Shown here in pieces: positions 26,422 to 34,616 of a stretch of DNA of 64,000 nucleotides. Each line of letters opens with the position of its first letter. The stretch's first letter is position 1. The position numbers and the translations under genes were made by a program. Source of the stretch: Thiothrix subterranea (lineage in GTDB: Bacteria; Pseudomonadota; Gammaproteobacteria; Thiotrichales; Thiotrichaceae); the NCBI RefSeq assembly GCF_016772315.1, contig NZ_CP053482.1, positions 1,860,001-1,924,000 on the forward strand, given 5' to 3'. Under the pieces are notes generated by a model that made no database searches, had not been told where the DNA came from, and was given only the letters and a program-made list of their open reading frames with translations.

Positions 26422-27246
26422 TTATTTCACCCATTGGTCTACCAATACTTTGGCGCGGCGAGCGTATTCGTTATACGCCTGTTGCCAAGCTTCGCTGCTG
26501 AGTTCTGGGAAATACAGCGGCTGGCAATCTTGCGCCATGATTTCGGTCGCCGCGAGGTAATAACCTTGATTGCGGTAGCGCCACGTAAATTCTGCGCCAC
26601 CACATTGCAATTCATCGTTGGGAAACGCGCGTTTGAGCACCAAGCGGGTGCGAATTTCTTTGTACCCTTGTTCCTTTTGGTGATTCAGTACGTGCAAACT
26701 GCCATCGCCTTCTGCTAAAACGCGATACTTACCGTTGGCGGCTTTTTGCAACACCCACTGATGCGGTTCGGTATCGCCTTGGCGCAGCTTGGCGCTTTCG
26801 TCATCACTCAAGCATTGCATGGCGGAAAACGCGATCACCCATTCCTGTGTGGTGGGCTTATCATCCAGTTCAAAGGAAACCCCCAGCACTGGGCAATCCA
26901 AACGCTTGCGGTTATTGGCGGGGGTATAGAAAGCCGGGTAACGCTTGCGGAACGGGTTCACGGTGCTATCGGCTGATAAAGCCGCGTTCAAGGCCGAGCT
27001 TACGGGGCGGAACACGTCATCGTATTGCTCCCCCATTAAGTCGGCTTTGTTTTTGTACAACACCACCCACCCATTCGCGGCAGGCAACGCGGGCATGGCT
27101 GGTGGGAAACGGGTGTCAAAGGCCGCTTTGTACCAATTATTACTCAGCTTGACTGCCGGTTCATCGGGAGCGGCGCTGCTGGCAGCGCTCAAACAGCAGC
27201 CGATAACAAGCAATAAGCGGCTTAAGATTGTTGTGTTGTACACCAT
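26422..27246 (-). CDS. Secreted protein of unknown function
   Basis: A 274-residue protein not recognised. The ATG at 27244-27246 follows GGAGG and gives an N-terminal signal peptide (LLLVIGCCLSAASSAA, cleavage about residue 23); the frame is open 29 codons further upstream without a signal. The mature part has four cysteines in two possible pairs (LDCPVLG, AMQCLSD, LQCGGAEF, QDCQPLY) and a QWVLQKAANGKYRVLAEGDGSLHVL segment. Likely periplasmic or secreted. It follows, on the same strand, a larger unknown gene 32 bp upstream, with which it may form an operon. Confidence 0.6.
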   Translation of the reverse strand: MVYNTTILSRLLLVIGCCLSAASSAAPDEPAVKLSNNWYKAAFDTRFPPAMPALPAANGWVVLYKNKADLMGEQYDDVFRPVSSALNAALSADSTVNPFRKRYPAFYTPANNRKRLDCPVLGVSFELDDKPTTQEWVIAFSAMQCLSDDESAKLRQGDTEPHQWVLQKAANGKYRVLAEGDGSLHVLNHQKEQGYKEIRTRLVLKRAFPNDELQCGGAEFTWRYRNQGYYLAATEIMAQDCQPLYFPELSSEAWQQAYNEYARRAKVLVDQWVK

Positions 27247-27278
27247 TGGGTTGGTTATCCTCCGTGATAATCCTGTGA

Positions 27279-28829
27279 TTAGGCAGCTTGCGCAAAGCCC
27301 TGTTGTACCAAAGTATCCATCAGCGCCTGCCATTGAGCGGGCGTTTGCGGGTTTTGCCGCTTGAGTAGGGTATGCAATTCCAGCATATCCACCTCACGGT
27401 AACAGCGCCCCCGCGCTTGCACCTGCCGCCGGAAATCGCACGCGGGCGGCACGCCTAAAATCGCGTCGTACTGATAATAGCGACCATCGGTCGGGCTAAG
27501 TGATGACTTATTCTTGAAGCCAATGACGTAAATATTAGCACCACCACCGAGTCGCAAAGGATACAACGCAATCTTGTCGGCTGCCAGTGGCTGGTTCTGA
27601 ATATCCGTATTGCCCATGATCGACCCGCTTAACATGCCGTTAATCGAAATCGTGTGTTGCCCACCGATCTGCAAATGATTATTGCGGATGTGCAAATTGC
27701 GAAACGCGCCATCACTGGCAAAGATGCCTTGCAATGCCCCATCGGAATACAGCAGATTGCCGGAAACGCTGACATTGCTCATGACTGCGCCACCAAAACG
27801 GTCAATTCCATCCGCTGTACGGTCAGGAATCAATTGAAACGCATCGCGGTGTGCCATGCGTAAAAACGGAAAGACGCGGTGCGTGCGCCCGCGCTGTTGC
27901 TGATAGGCATTGATATTGTTCACCAGCTTGTCAAAATCCTGAGCAAAACTGGAATATACCGTGTCATCCACCGCGACCAAATCGCCAATCGTCAAATTGC
28001 CTTGGCTGTTGATTTGCATAAAATCGCGAATAAAAAATGCCTGCCCCGTGCGTCGCCCATTCAAATTGAGACGCGGAAAACGGCGTTTTTCGGCATCGCT
28101 GATCAGCGGCAAGCGGTTGTATAAGTCTTGCGCTTGGGTTTGATTGCGAATCCAATACAATGGAGCGCTATTATTGTCGCGAATAATCTTGTAAGCAGCG
28201 GCTTTGCTGTCAGTGGCCGGAATCTTAGCAGCGCTGTATTTACCTTCCAGCAATTCTTTGAGAATGGCGTTATGCGCGTAATCTTGGTTGCCACTGGTGT
28301 TAAACGTATCTGCCACGGTGATAATGAAATCATTCCCACTGGATGCCGGTGGCGTAGGTGCGGGCGTTGGTGCAGGTGGAATAGGTACTGGGGCGGGAAC
28401 AGGTCTTGCTGGCGTAGTAGGTACGGGTGCAGCCCCCACGTTCATTGCCAGCAAGCGGGTTTGTTCGGCTTCGAGGTTTTGCAATTCTCGCGCCCATTCG
28501 TTGATTTTTGCTGCATTATTAACCCGTTGGTATTCCGTCAGCATTTTATTGGCGTATTGGATTTTATAAGGCAACTCATTGAGGCGCTTGCGAATTTCGG
28601 CGGGCGTCATGCTAGGGGCTACAACGGGCGGCGCATTCAGCCAATCGGTGAGGCGCTTGGATTCGGCATTGTAATTATCACGCCGCTCGCGCCACAGGTT
28701 GGCGGAAGCTTGATTGCGGGCTTGCAACGCTTCGCGCATTTTGGTATCAGCGTCTTTTGCCAAATTATTCATTTCCTGAATTTTGGCTTTGACAATGGCG
28801 CGGTTATCCGCAGCGGTGGTTTGTGGCAT
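27279..28829 (-). CDS. Large protein with coiled coil, Pro-rich linker and C-terminal repeat domain, unknown function
   Basis: A 516-residue protein not recognised. Start ATG at 28829 follows GGGGAA with good spacing. The first 145 residues are helical and charged, likely a coiled coil. A Pro/Ala linker with four or five APVPxPPAP repeats follows (about 145-170). The C-terminal 340 residues contain ITVADTFNTSGNQDYAHNAILKELLEGK, then short strand-like repeats with many Asn and Gly (SNVSVSGNLLYSDGALQGIFASDGAFRNLHIRNNHLQIGG) that look like right-handed beta-helix rungs. No signal peptide is visible. A carbohydrate- or peptidoglycan-related role is possible but unsupported. It may form an operon with the secreted protein downstream. 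Confidence 0.6.
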   Translation of the reverse strand: MPQTTAADNRAIVKAKIQEMNNLAKDADTKMREALQARNQASANLWRERRDNYNAESKRLTDWLNAPPVVAPSMTPAEIRKRLNELPYKIQYANKMLTEYQRVNNAAKINEWARELQNLEAEQTRLLAMNVGAAPVPTTPARPVPAPVPIPPAPTPAPTPPASSGNDFIITVADTFNTSGNQDYAHNAILKELLEGKYSAAKIPATDSKAAAYKIIRDNNSAPLYWIRNQTQAQDLYNRLPLISDAEKRRFPRLNLNGRRTGQAFFIRDFMQINSQGNLTIGDLVAVDDTVYSSFAQDFDKLVNNINAYQQQRGRTHRVFPFLRMAHRDAFQLIPDRTADGIDRFGGAVMSNVSVSGNLLYSDGALQGIFASDGAFRNLHIRNNHLQIGGQHTISINGMLSGSIMGNTDIQNQPLAADKIALYPLRLGGGANIYVIGFKNKSSLSPTDGRYYQYDAILGVPPACDFRRQVQARGRCYREVDMLELHTLLKRQNPQTPAQWQALMDTLVQQGFAQAA

Positions 28830-28975
28830 GGTGTCGTTCCCCAAATGTTATTCGCCTGTCGTATTATCTGATAGACCAAAATCTGCCTACAAAGTTAGAC
28901 ACGGGCGCAGGTTTCTATCACTTAATTCTAGTGCGAAATCGACCATTTGTTGTGAAAAATATGCCGCTTATTCAC

Positions 28976-30250
28976 TTACACACTAAAAACAGTCTTTCCT
29001 GCCAATAACGTGCGTTTCACCGCACCGTTAAAATTCCAGCCCCCAAACGGCGAATTCTGCCCGCTGCTGTGCATGTGGTTCAAATCCAGCTCCCACAACG
29101 CAGCCGGGTCAAACAACACCAAATCCGCCGGAGCGCCCACGCTGATTTCCCCCGCTTCGCTGCCAATAATGCTGGCAGGGGCAATCGTCACTTTGCGCAA
29201 GGCTTCCGACAAGCTCAGTACGCCATCCTCCACCAGTCGCAAAGTCAGCGGCAACAAGGTTTCCAGCGCCGAAATCCCCGGTTCGGTTTGCTGAAATGGC
29301 GCAAGTTTGGCATCGACTTCGTGCGGCTGATGGTCGGAACAAATCGCGTCAATCGTGCCATCCGCCAGCCCTTCGCGCAGTGCCTCCAAATCGCGGGTAG
29401 AGCGCAACGGCGGCATCACATGGCACAGCGGGTTGAAATCGCTGACATCGCGATCGGTCAAGAACAATTGGTGCGCGGCGACATCGGCAGTAATCTCAAG
29501 GTCGCTTGCCTTGGCTTGACGCACCAAGCGCACACTCAAACGCGCCGATAAGCGGCAAAAATGCACCTTCGCCCCCGTATGGCTGGCAAGTGCCAAGGTT
29601 TGTGCCACCGCCACGGTTTCCGCCGCCGAAGGAATCGCGGGCAACCCTAAACGTGCCGACACCTCACCTTCGTGCATATAACCACCCGCTGCCAGCGCAT
29701 GTTCCAAAGGGTAAATGAACACCGTGAGGTCGTGCGTGGCGGCATACTCCATCGCCCGGCGCAAGGTTTGCAAGCTATGAAACGGTTGCAGCCCATTGCT
29801 CACCCCCACGCAACCGGCGCGTTTCAGACTCGCCATATTGCTCAGTTGTTCGCCTTTCAGCCCTTGGGTCAAATTGCCCAATACTTCGACATTGGCGTAT
29901 TGCGAACGGCGATTCAAATCGTAAATCAGCTTCACCTGCGCGGCATTGTCAAAGCTGGCACGCGGTTCCGGCTGGTAACACAGGGTGGTAATGCCACTGG
30001 TAGCGGCAGCGAAGGTTTCACTTGCCAACGTCGCTTTCTGATCCAACCCCGGCTCACGTAGCCACGCGGACAAATCAATTGCACCGGGAAATACCCACAA
30101 CCCCTTGGCATTGATTTCCTCATCGGCAACAAACGCGGCGGACGTTTCGGCAATTGCCGCAATCCGCCCGCCGTCAATCAACAACGTGCGCTGCCCATCC
30201 AAGCCGCTGGCGGGGTCAACCACCCGTGCGTTGCGTATCAACAAACTCAT
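28976..30250 (-). CDS. pyrX: Non-catalytic dihydroorotase-like protein (pseudo-DHOase)
   Basis: A 424-residue dihydroorotase homologue coded right after pyrB. Active enzymes have D-x-H-x-H-x-R at the start of the barrel; here the same site reads DLSAWLRE (residues 59-66), with both metal-binding His replaced by Ser61 and Trp63. Another expected His is also missing (YPLEHA in place of the usual H-x-ED), although CSDHQPHE near 308 keeps the catalytic Asp motif. In Pseudomonas such pseudo-DHOases (PyrC') are structural partners required for aspartate transcarbamoylase assembly. Start overlaps the pyrB stop by 4 bp. A catalytic pyrC must exist elsewhere. Confidence 0.85.
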   Translation of the reverse strand: MSLLIRNARVVDPASGLDGQRTLLIDGGRIAAIAETSAAFVADEEINAKGLWVFPGAIDLSAWLREPGLDQKATLASETFAAATSGITTLCYQPEPRASFDNAAQVKLIYDLNRRSQYANVEVLGNLTQGLKGEQLSNMASLKRAGCVGVSNGLQPFHSLQTLRRAMEYAATHDLTVFIYPLEHALAAGGYMHEGEVSARLGLPAIPSAAETVAVAQTLALASHTGAKVHFCRLSARLSVRLVRQAKASDLEITADVAAHQLFLTDRDVSDFNPLCHVMPPLRSTRDLEALREGLADGTIDAICSDHQPHEVDAKLAPFQQTEPGISALETLLPLTLRLVEDGVLSLSEALRKVTIAPASIIGSEAGEISVGAPADLVLFDPAALWELDLNHMHSSGQNSPFGGWNFNGAVKRTLLAGKTVFSV

Positions 30251-31242
30251 GCCGCACCCCCTTGTGGCCCCATAATCATCGACATCACCGCCATGCGCAC
30301 CGCAATGCCGTTGGTGACTTGTTCCAAAATTACCGACTGCATTCCATCGGCGACCCGTGAATCAATTTCCACGCCGCGATTAATCGGGCCGGGGTGCATC
30401 ACAATCGCGTCGGGCTTAGCGTGTTTCAGGCGGGCTTCAGTCAAGCCGTAGAGTTTGAAAAATTCGCGTTCGGAGGGCAGCAGCGCAGTCTGCATCCGTT
30501 CGCGTTGCAGGCGCAGCATAATCACCACATCCACATCCTCAATGCCTTCTTCCATGTGGTGGAATACGTTCACGCCCATTTTTTCGATGCCCGCAGGCAC
30601 GAGCGTTTTCGGGGCAACCACGCGCACTTCGCCGGTTGCTAACGTGGTCAGGGCGTGAATTTGCGAACGTGCTACCCGCGAATGCAACACATCGCCCACA
30701 ATTGCCACTTTCAAAGGCTGGAAACTGCCCTTTTTCTGGCGGATGGTGAACATATCCAACATCGCTTGGGTGGGGTGCGAATGCCGCCCATCGCCCGCGT
30801 TCAGCACGCTGATGTGCGGTGCGCAGTAGCGGGCAATGAAATGCGCCGCGCCCGCATGTTCATGGCGCACCACGAACATATCGGCGTTCATCGCTTCCAG
30901 ATTGCGCACCGTATCCAGCAAGGTTTCGCCTTTGGATGCCGACGAGGTGCGAATGTCGAGGTTGGTGACATCTGCACCCAGCCGTTGTGCGGCGATTTCA
31001 AACGTCACACGGGTACGGGTGGAGTTCTCGAAAAACAGGTTCATGACCGTTTTGCCGCGCAGCAGGGGGGCTTTTTTCTGCTGTTTATTCGGCAAGGTGA
31101 CAAATTGTTCGGCACGGTCAAGGATCTCTTCCAACAATAGCGGCGGCAAACCTTCGATAGTCAGAAAGTGTTTCAACTTGCCGTCTTTGGTCAATTGCAT
31201 ACGCGACGGTAGCGGCCCTGGGGAAAGGTGAGCGTGGAGCAT
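30247..31242 (-). CDS. pyrB: Aspartate carbamoyltransferase catalytic subunit
   Basis: PyrB condenses carbamoyl phosphate and aspartate in pyrimidine synthesis. About 331 residues from the ATG at 31242; a GTG at 31269 or an internal ATG at 31200 are alternatives, and no strong ribosome site decides. Signatures are [61 protein letters not shown] and [11 protein letters not shown]. The N-terminal extension before [12 protein letters not shown] matches that of the Pseudomonas type, which pairs with a pseudo-DHOase. Its first 35 codons lie inside a 162-bp perfect repeat with a second copy at 35017-35178. Confidence 0.93.
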   Translation of the reverse strand: MLHAHLSPGPLPSRMQLTKDGKLKHFLTIEGLPPLLLEEILDRAEQFVTLPNKQQKKAPLLRGKTVMNLFFENSTRTRVTFEIAAQRLGADVTNLDIRTSSASKGETLLDTVRNLEAMNADMFVVRHEHAGAAHFIARYCAPHISVLNAGDGRHSHPTQAMLDMFTIRQKKGSFQPLKVAIVGDVLHSRVARSQIHALTTLATGEVRVVAPKTLVPAGIEKMGVNVFHHMEEGIEDVDVVIMLRLQRERMQTALLPSEREFFKLYGLTEARLKHAKPDAIVMHPGPINRGVEIDSRVADGMQSVILEQVTNGIAVRMAVMSMIMGPQGGAA

Positions 31243-31368
31243 GGATGCACTCGCTTTTATTTTGAACACTAAAGGTGCGGGTATCTTACAAGGTTGCGCT
31301 CTTAAAGCGAACTGTCACCTTTCATATTTTTCACACAGCCGTTATAAACGGCTTAACCCTCACCTGCC
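31137..31368. repeat. Direct repeat, copy A (pyrB 5' end and upstream)
   Basis: The first 162 bp (31137-31298) are identical to 35017-35178. The next ~70 bp (31299-31368) are alignable to 35179-35250 at roughly 70 per cent. This copy holds the functional pyrB start and a stub, GCAGGTGAGGGTTAA on the minus strand, that matches the 3' end of the PIN toxin gene found intact beside copy B. Same orientation as copy B, so the pair encloses a ~3.6 kb segment as direct repeats. Confidence 0.95.
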
Positions 31369-31399
31369 AGTTCCGCCTGTTATTTTTGCAAAATAAGGC

Positions 31400-32236
31400 T
31401 TATGGGTGACATCCTGCTAGTTGGTTGTATTTTGCCACGAGGTTGGCACGGTTGGTGGCAGTAATGGGGTCTAGGGTGATGCCTGCCAGCTTATAGAGGG
31501 AGTCAATGCCGTTGATTTCGTCGGCGATGGCTTTGAGCTGGTGGCGGTGGTTGTTTTCGATTTTTTGTTCGGTGGCTTGCGTGGTTGCTCTTAGCCCGGT
31601 GGTGTCGAGTGTGCCGTTGCGAGCTTTTTCGGTGAGGCGGTAGAGGTAGCCGTGAGGGGCTTTGACCATGCCTTGTTGCATGGCTTGGTTGAGCAGGAGC
31701 AGGCAGTCGTTGGCAACTTTCGGGCTGAGGCTGTCGAGAATGATGGCTGCACGGGCTTTCTCTGGTTTGCCAAAGGTTTCGGGGTATTGGAGTTCTTCTT
31801 CAATCTCAAAAATCGACGACAGGCTGGCTTCCGTCGTTGTAGGGGTAAGGTTGTTAGCGGTAAAGGTATTAGTGGTATGTGCCCGATTTTCGGAAGCTTC
31901 TTCCGTTTTTCGGAAATCCATGCCGATTTTCGGAAGGCTGGGTACAAAAAAAGCGTGCCCGTTGGCGTAGAGCAGGTCTTCGGGGATTCGGTACTCGGCG
32001 TTAAATATGCAGTGTTCTGATACGTCTATGATGCCTTTTTCGACGAGGGTGTCTACGGCGGTTTTTAGGCGGTCTATGCGAACGCCTGCGAGTTTGCTGA
32101 GGCGTTTGTCGGTGAGTGCGTCGGCTTCTTTGCCGTAGCAGAGGGTTTGGTGAAACAGGGCGAGGAATGCTTTGAGTTGGTTTTGGGTGAGGTCAGCGGC
32201 GAGTGCTGCGCCGATCCAGTCGCGGGCTAGGCTCAT
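31400..32236 (-). CDS. Phage/plasmid replication protein, O-like N-terminal domain
   Basis: A 278-residue protein. The first 90 residues resemble the N-terminal helix-turn-helix domain of lambda-type replication protein O: LTQNQLKAFLALFHQTLCYGKEADALTDKRLSKLAGVRIDRLKTAVDTLVEKGIIDV. The middle (105-150) is low-complexity Thr-rich, and the C-terminal part (170-260) is helical and unassigned. No ATPase or nickase motifs were found. It is preceded by a 41-residue frame overlapping by 3 bp and by a candidate C4 antisense RNA, an arrangement seen in P1/P4-like replicons. It probably initiates replication of the small element, or did. Confidence 0.6.
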   Translation of the reverse strand: MSLARDWIGAALAADLTQNQLKAFLALFHQTLCYGKEADALTDKRLSKLAGVRIDRLKTAVDTLVEKGIIDVSEHCIFNAEYRIPEDLLYANGHAFFVPSLPKIGMDFRKTEEASENRAHTTNTFTANNLTPTTTEASLSSIFEIEEELQYPETFGKPEKARAAIILDSLSPKVANDCLLLLNQAMQQGMVKAPHGYLYRLTEKARNGTLDTTGLRATTQATEQKIENNHRHQLKAIADEINGIDSLYKLAGITLDPITATNRANLVAKYNQLAGCHP

Positions 32237-32358
32237 GCTGCACCTCCACGGATTGCTTCAATGTCTAGTTCGTGGGTGAGTTGGTCGGCGGCGTTTTCGA
32301 GGGTGTTGAGCAGGTCGATAACCTGCCTGCCGGGTTCGGCTGGGGATGCATATTGCAT
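32233..32358 (-). CDS. 41-residue leader protein upstream of the replication gene
   Basis: A small frame coding MQYASPAEPGRQVIDLLN... and ending ...EAIRGGAA. It has AGGA 8 bases before the ATG at 32358 and its stop overlaps the replication-protein start in ATGA. Charged and helical, no signal peptide. In phages with C4 regulation a short leader frame is what the antisense RNA controls, so this is plausibly the translationally coupled leader of the replication gene. No homologue was recognised. Confidence 0.5.
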   Translation of the reverse strand: MQYASPAEPGRQVIDLLNTLENAADQLTHELDIEAIRGGAA

Positions 32359-32529
32359 GATAGATGTCCTGTAGTTTAGGTGTCTACCCGCCTTCCGGTT
32401 CCAATCGGAGGTGGCGGGAACTGTACGGGGTTGGAACTATCGGTCTACAAGATACCGACCAGCCGTGAAGCTGCCCCGCACAGCCCCACATAGGACTATC
32501 TGCGCCGTCAGTATAAAACATTCGGACAC

Positions 32530-32606
32530 AAAAAAACCGCTTAGTGCGGCTTGTGCGCTTGTAGATAGACGGGGTTCCAATCCCGATCAGCCGCTTTCAG
32601 GCTGAT
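32530..32606 (-). ncRNA. Candidate C4-type antisense RNA
   Basis: A promoter with 17-bp spacing (see 32613-32641) would start a ~77-nt RNA ending in a terminator: CCGC/GCGG stem with loop ACTAA at 32537-32549, then seven T. The RNA has a hairpin ATCAGCC/GGCTGAT at its 5' end. Two segments are exactly complementary, in antiparallel order, to the leader of the replication gene downstream: TTGGAAC (32574-32580) to GTTCCAA (32431-32437), and TCTACAAG (32558-32565) to CTTGTAGA (32444-32451). Length, terminator and two split target sites match C4 RNA of phages P1/P7 and the P4 CI RNA. Known C4 motifs such as CTACAAGCGCA are present. Confidence 0.7.
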
Positions 32607-32612
32607 GGTGCA

Positions 32613-32641
32613 ATCCTATTACGCGATTATTTTGATTGCAA
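32613..32641 (-). promoter_or_regulatory. Sigma-70 promoter for the C4-like RNA and replication gene
   Basis: On the minus strand TTGCAA (32636-32641) and TAGGAT (32613-32618) are separated by 17 bp, with start expected near 32606. It reads into the candidate C4 RNA; passing the terminator would give the replication-gene transcript. The 22-bp palindrome lies 16 bp upstream of the -35 box. Confidence 0.6.
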
Positions 32642-32656
32642 GAAAAAAATAAGAGG

Positions 32657-32678
32657 GCTTTTAATGATCATTAAAAGC
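32657..32678. promoter_or_regulatory. 22-bp perfect palindrome, candidate operator
   Basis: GCTTTTAATGA followed directly by its exact reverse complement. It has no loop, so it is a protein-binding palindrome rather than a terminator. It lies between the minus-strand C4 promoter and the plus-strand small frame at 32764, so it could control either direction. No cognate repressor gene is obvious on the element. Confidence 0.55.
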
Positions 32679-32763
32679 GATTCTTGTGATAGTGCTCACT
32701 TTTTGGCTACACGAAGTTTGTTAAGATCACGTTCATTGGGGACATTCTTAAGGAGTGAGGGTT

Positions 32764-32868
32764 ATGACAATTTCAGGCTATACGGAAGACTTGGCGAACC
32801 AGATGGACTGCGGGTTTTCAGCAATTGAGCGCAGGCTGGCTATCTTGATATTTCTGAACGCCGTTTAA
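32764..32868 (+). CDS. 34-residue open frame
   Basis: Codes MTISGYTEDLANQMDCGF... and ends at TAA 32866. AAGGAGTGAGGG precedes the ATG, a strong ribosome site for such a short frame. Its last codons overlap the first of two 24-bp direct repeats. It could be the 5' remnant of a longer gene cut at the cassette boundary. No homologue recognised. Confidence 0.4.
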   Translation: MTISGYTEDLANQMDCGFSAIERRLAILIFLNAV

Positions 32869-32907
32869 TAAACTGATAGTGCAGAACGCTGCCTAATAAA
32901 CTGTTAG
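32856..32907. repeat. Pair of 24-bp direct repeats at start of cassette array
   Basis: 32856-32879 and 32884-32907 match at 20 of 24 positions; the shared core is TAATAAACTG. The second ends in GTTAG just before the first cassette gene. They could be a degenerate recombination boundary, but no inverted-repeat stem of an attC site is visible. Confidence 0.6.
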
Positions 32908-32922
32908 AATTCAAGGAAAAAT

Positions 32923-33408
32923 ATGATTACACTATTAAAGTTTTTAGTGGCTATAGTTTCTATAGTGATTGGCTTATATGCAACTTTAGCTTTTCAAGGA
33001 ATAATTGATTTTTTGACGCAAGTAGCTCAAATTGAATTAGGAAAAAACAACCAATTTGATTTTATATTAAGTATGGGTGTGTTTATATCAATTGCTTTTG
33101 GCATATATACAGGGAAAAAAATTTATAGATCATTAAGTATAAAGCCAAATCTCTGCTCGATTAAGAAAACCTCTATAATAATTTTCATCAAGTTACTTAT
33201 TGTGTTTATTATATTTGCAGCATCTATAACCCTAACAATAGCTTACTTATTTTCATTGAATTTACCAAGTGATTTACACGCAAGCATGATGATTAATATG
33301 GCAGCCAAATTATTTTTCTTGTCTATTATATTTGGTTTTATGTTAAAGCCTACGATTTTTAATAAAAAACATGATTCTGAAAAGCCAACAATAGAATCAC
33401 AACAATAA
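32923..33408 (+). CDS. Cassette-borne membrane protein, unknown
   Basis: A 161-residue protein with about four transmembrane segments (about 3-30, 45-63, 85-110, 122-143), short loops and a charged C-terminal tail. Coding DNA is strongly AT-rich, unlike the GC-richer neighbours, a sign of transfer. AAGGA precedes the ATG. No family recognised. It sits between the 24-bp direct repeats and a partial attC-like element, the position of a gene in an integron cassette. Confidence 0.55.
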   Translation: MITLLKFLVAIVSIVIGLYATLAFQGIIDFLTQVAQIELGKNNQFDFILSMGVFISIAFGIYTGKKIYRSLSIKPNLCSIKKTSIIIFIKLLIVFIIFAASITLTIAYLFSLNLPSDLHASMMINMAAKLFFLSIIFGFMLKPTIFNKKHDSEKPTIESQQ

Positions 33409-33411
33409 ACA

Positions 33412-33460
33412 ACCTAAAAAGAAATCGATGACGGAGGCAGTGACAACTCACGTATGTTTA
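33412..33460 (+). repeat. Partial attC-like site
   Basis: The stretch 33425-33445 (GATGACGGAGGCAGTGACA core) is homologous to the left arm of the attC site at 33886-33976 (GACGACGGACGCGGTGACA). The matching right arm with CCGC...GTTAG is missing, so this site is degenerate or deleted. It divides the first two cassette-like genes. Confidence 0.5.
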
Positions 33461-33486
33461 TTATTTTTAATCATTCAAGGGATATT

Positions 33487-33879
33487 ATGACTACTTTATT
33501 TACAAAAACTATATGCGGAATTTTATTAACTGTGGCTACTTCAGTAAGTTTTGCCGATATGCCAAAAATTGGAGCATCTATCAATGGTGGAACATTTGTT
33601 TATCGTGACGACATTGAAGGAGTCTATTGGGTTGATTGGATTGCTTATCCTCTAATGGATAAGAAAACATTAAAAAGCTCTGATAATATCCATCTAACGC
33701 TAGTTGCCGAAGGTAAAAATACTTTCGTGGGTAATGGTAATATTTACTGTTCTTCTGGTGAGTCTGATTGGGAATCAGGAAATAATAATGGTTCTATTGC
33801 AACAAATGAAAATGAAATTAAAGAATATATCCCCAAAGAGGTCATAAATAACTCTATTAATCAGTTCTGTAAAAAATAA
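33487..33879 (+). CDS. Cassette-borne secreted protein, unknown
   Basis: A 130-residue protein starting at an ATG with AAGGGA upstream; a longer frame from 33454 lacks a site. Residues 1-23 form a signal peptide (GILLTVATSVSFA, cleavage before Asp-Met-Pro). The mature domain has strands such as GGTFVYRDDIEGVYWVDWIAYPLMD and two cysteines (YCSS, QFCKK) that may pair. AT-rich. No family recognised. It ends 7 bp before a well-formed attC-like site. Confidence 0.6.
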   Translation: MTTLFTKTICGILLTVATSVSFADMPKIGASINGGTFVYRDDIEGVYWVDWIAYPLMDKKTLKSSDNIHLTLVAEGKNTFVGNGNIYCSSGESDWESGNNNGSIATNENEIKEYIPKEVINNSINQFCKK

Positions 33880-33885
33880 AAGTTA

Positions 33886-33976
33886 ATCTAACGAGTGGTT
33901 CGACGACGGACGCGGTGACAGCCCGCGATTATTAATTTCTACTCCCCGCCGCGCCCGTCAGATTTGACGTTAGGCT
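33886..33976 (+). repeat. attC-like recombination site
   Basis: A ~91-bp imperfect inverted repeat. The ends are TCTAACG (33887-33893) and CGTTAGGC (33968-33975). The inner stem pairs GACGGACGCGG (33905-33915) with CCGCGCCCGTC (33949-33959), 10 of 11. Spacing, terminal CTAACG/CGTTAG and extrahelical mismatches match integron attC architecture. It lies directly after a gene stop, as in a cassette. Confidence 0.75.
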
Positions 33977-34009
33977 GTTTGATTGTTGAAAGACTCAGGA
34001 GCAATAAAA

Positions 34010-34591
34010 ATGAGTAAAGAAATCTACAAAAACGATGAAGATGAGGACAAAATTGCTACCGCTGCTAAAGTCGGTGCTGGTCTCACGGCTGCCGCTAGTG
34101 TGGGTAACGGTATAGTCGCTGCTGTTGGCGTAACGACAGCGGCTGAAGCTGCCGCCGTGGCTACTACAGCAGCAGTTACTACAGCTCTAGGCTCAGCAGC
34201 TAATGTGGCTGCGGTTGGTTCTGCAATGATAGCAACAGGTGGTAGTGTATCTGGTGGCATAGCTGCCACTGCAACTGCGGCTACTCTAGCAGGTGGAGCA
34301 GCAGCGGGTTCCACTGTAGCAGCAACTCTCGGAACAGCTTCAACTGTACCTGCTTTAGCTACAACACTAGCAGCGGCTGGAGGAGGTACTTTAGCCACTG
34401 GCGGTGCAGGTATGGCTGGTGGAGTTGCTGTAATTGCAGCGGAAGCGGGTACAGTTGCGAGTACCACAGTAATGGGTACAATGACCACAACAGTATTAGC
34501 TGCTGTTGCCACCCCTTTATTAATAGTAGCAGGTGTTGCGACTGTTGGTTTTGTTGGTTACAAAGCATATCAATGGTGGAATGATAGGTAG
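34010..34591 (+). CDS. Cassette-borne Gly/Ala/Thr-rich membrane-type protein
   Basis: A 193-residue protein starting MSKEIYKNDEDEDKIATAAK after AGGAG. After a charged N-terminus of 20 residues, nearly all of residues 25-180 are Ala, Gly, Val, Thr and Ser in small-residue packing (GxxxG and AxxxA patterns). The C-terminus is VGFVGYKAYQWWNDR. It looks like a membrane-inserting or glycine-zipper protein. Reading frame preserved despite low complexity. It recalls the glycine-zipper part of the protein at 36202. Function unknown; toxin-like pore formation is speculation. Confidence 0.6.
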   Translation: MSKEIYKNDEDEDKIATAAKVGAGLTAAASVGNGIVAAVGVTTAAEAAAVATTAAVTTALGSAANVAAVGSAMIATGGSVSGGIAATATAATLAGGAAAGSTVAATLGTASTVPALATTLAAAGGGTLATGGAGMAGGVAVIAAEAGTVASTTVMGTMTTTVLAAVATPLLIVAGVATVGFVGYKAYQWWNDR

Positions 34592-34616
34592 TAATTTAGC
34601 TCTGGCGTTACTGTCT

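Noticed and set aside
32411-32605. 64-codon plus-strand frame over the C4 region
   Set aside because: It runs antisense through the terminator, hairpins and complementary segments that a minus-strand RNA explains better; no ribosome site.
32856-32907. Direct repeats as a CRISPR unit or full attC site
   Set aside because: Only two repeat units with 4-bp separation, and no spacer array or inverted-repeat stem.
34024-34512. 162-codon minus-strand frame within the Gly/Ala-rich cassette gene
   Set aside because: Mirror of low-complexity GCN codons; the plus-strand frame has AGGAG and a sensible start and end.
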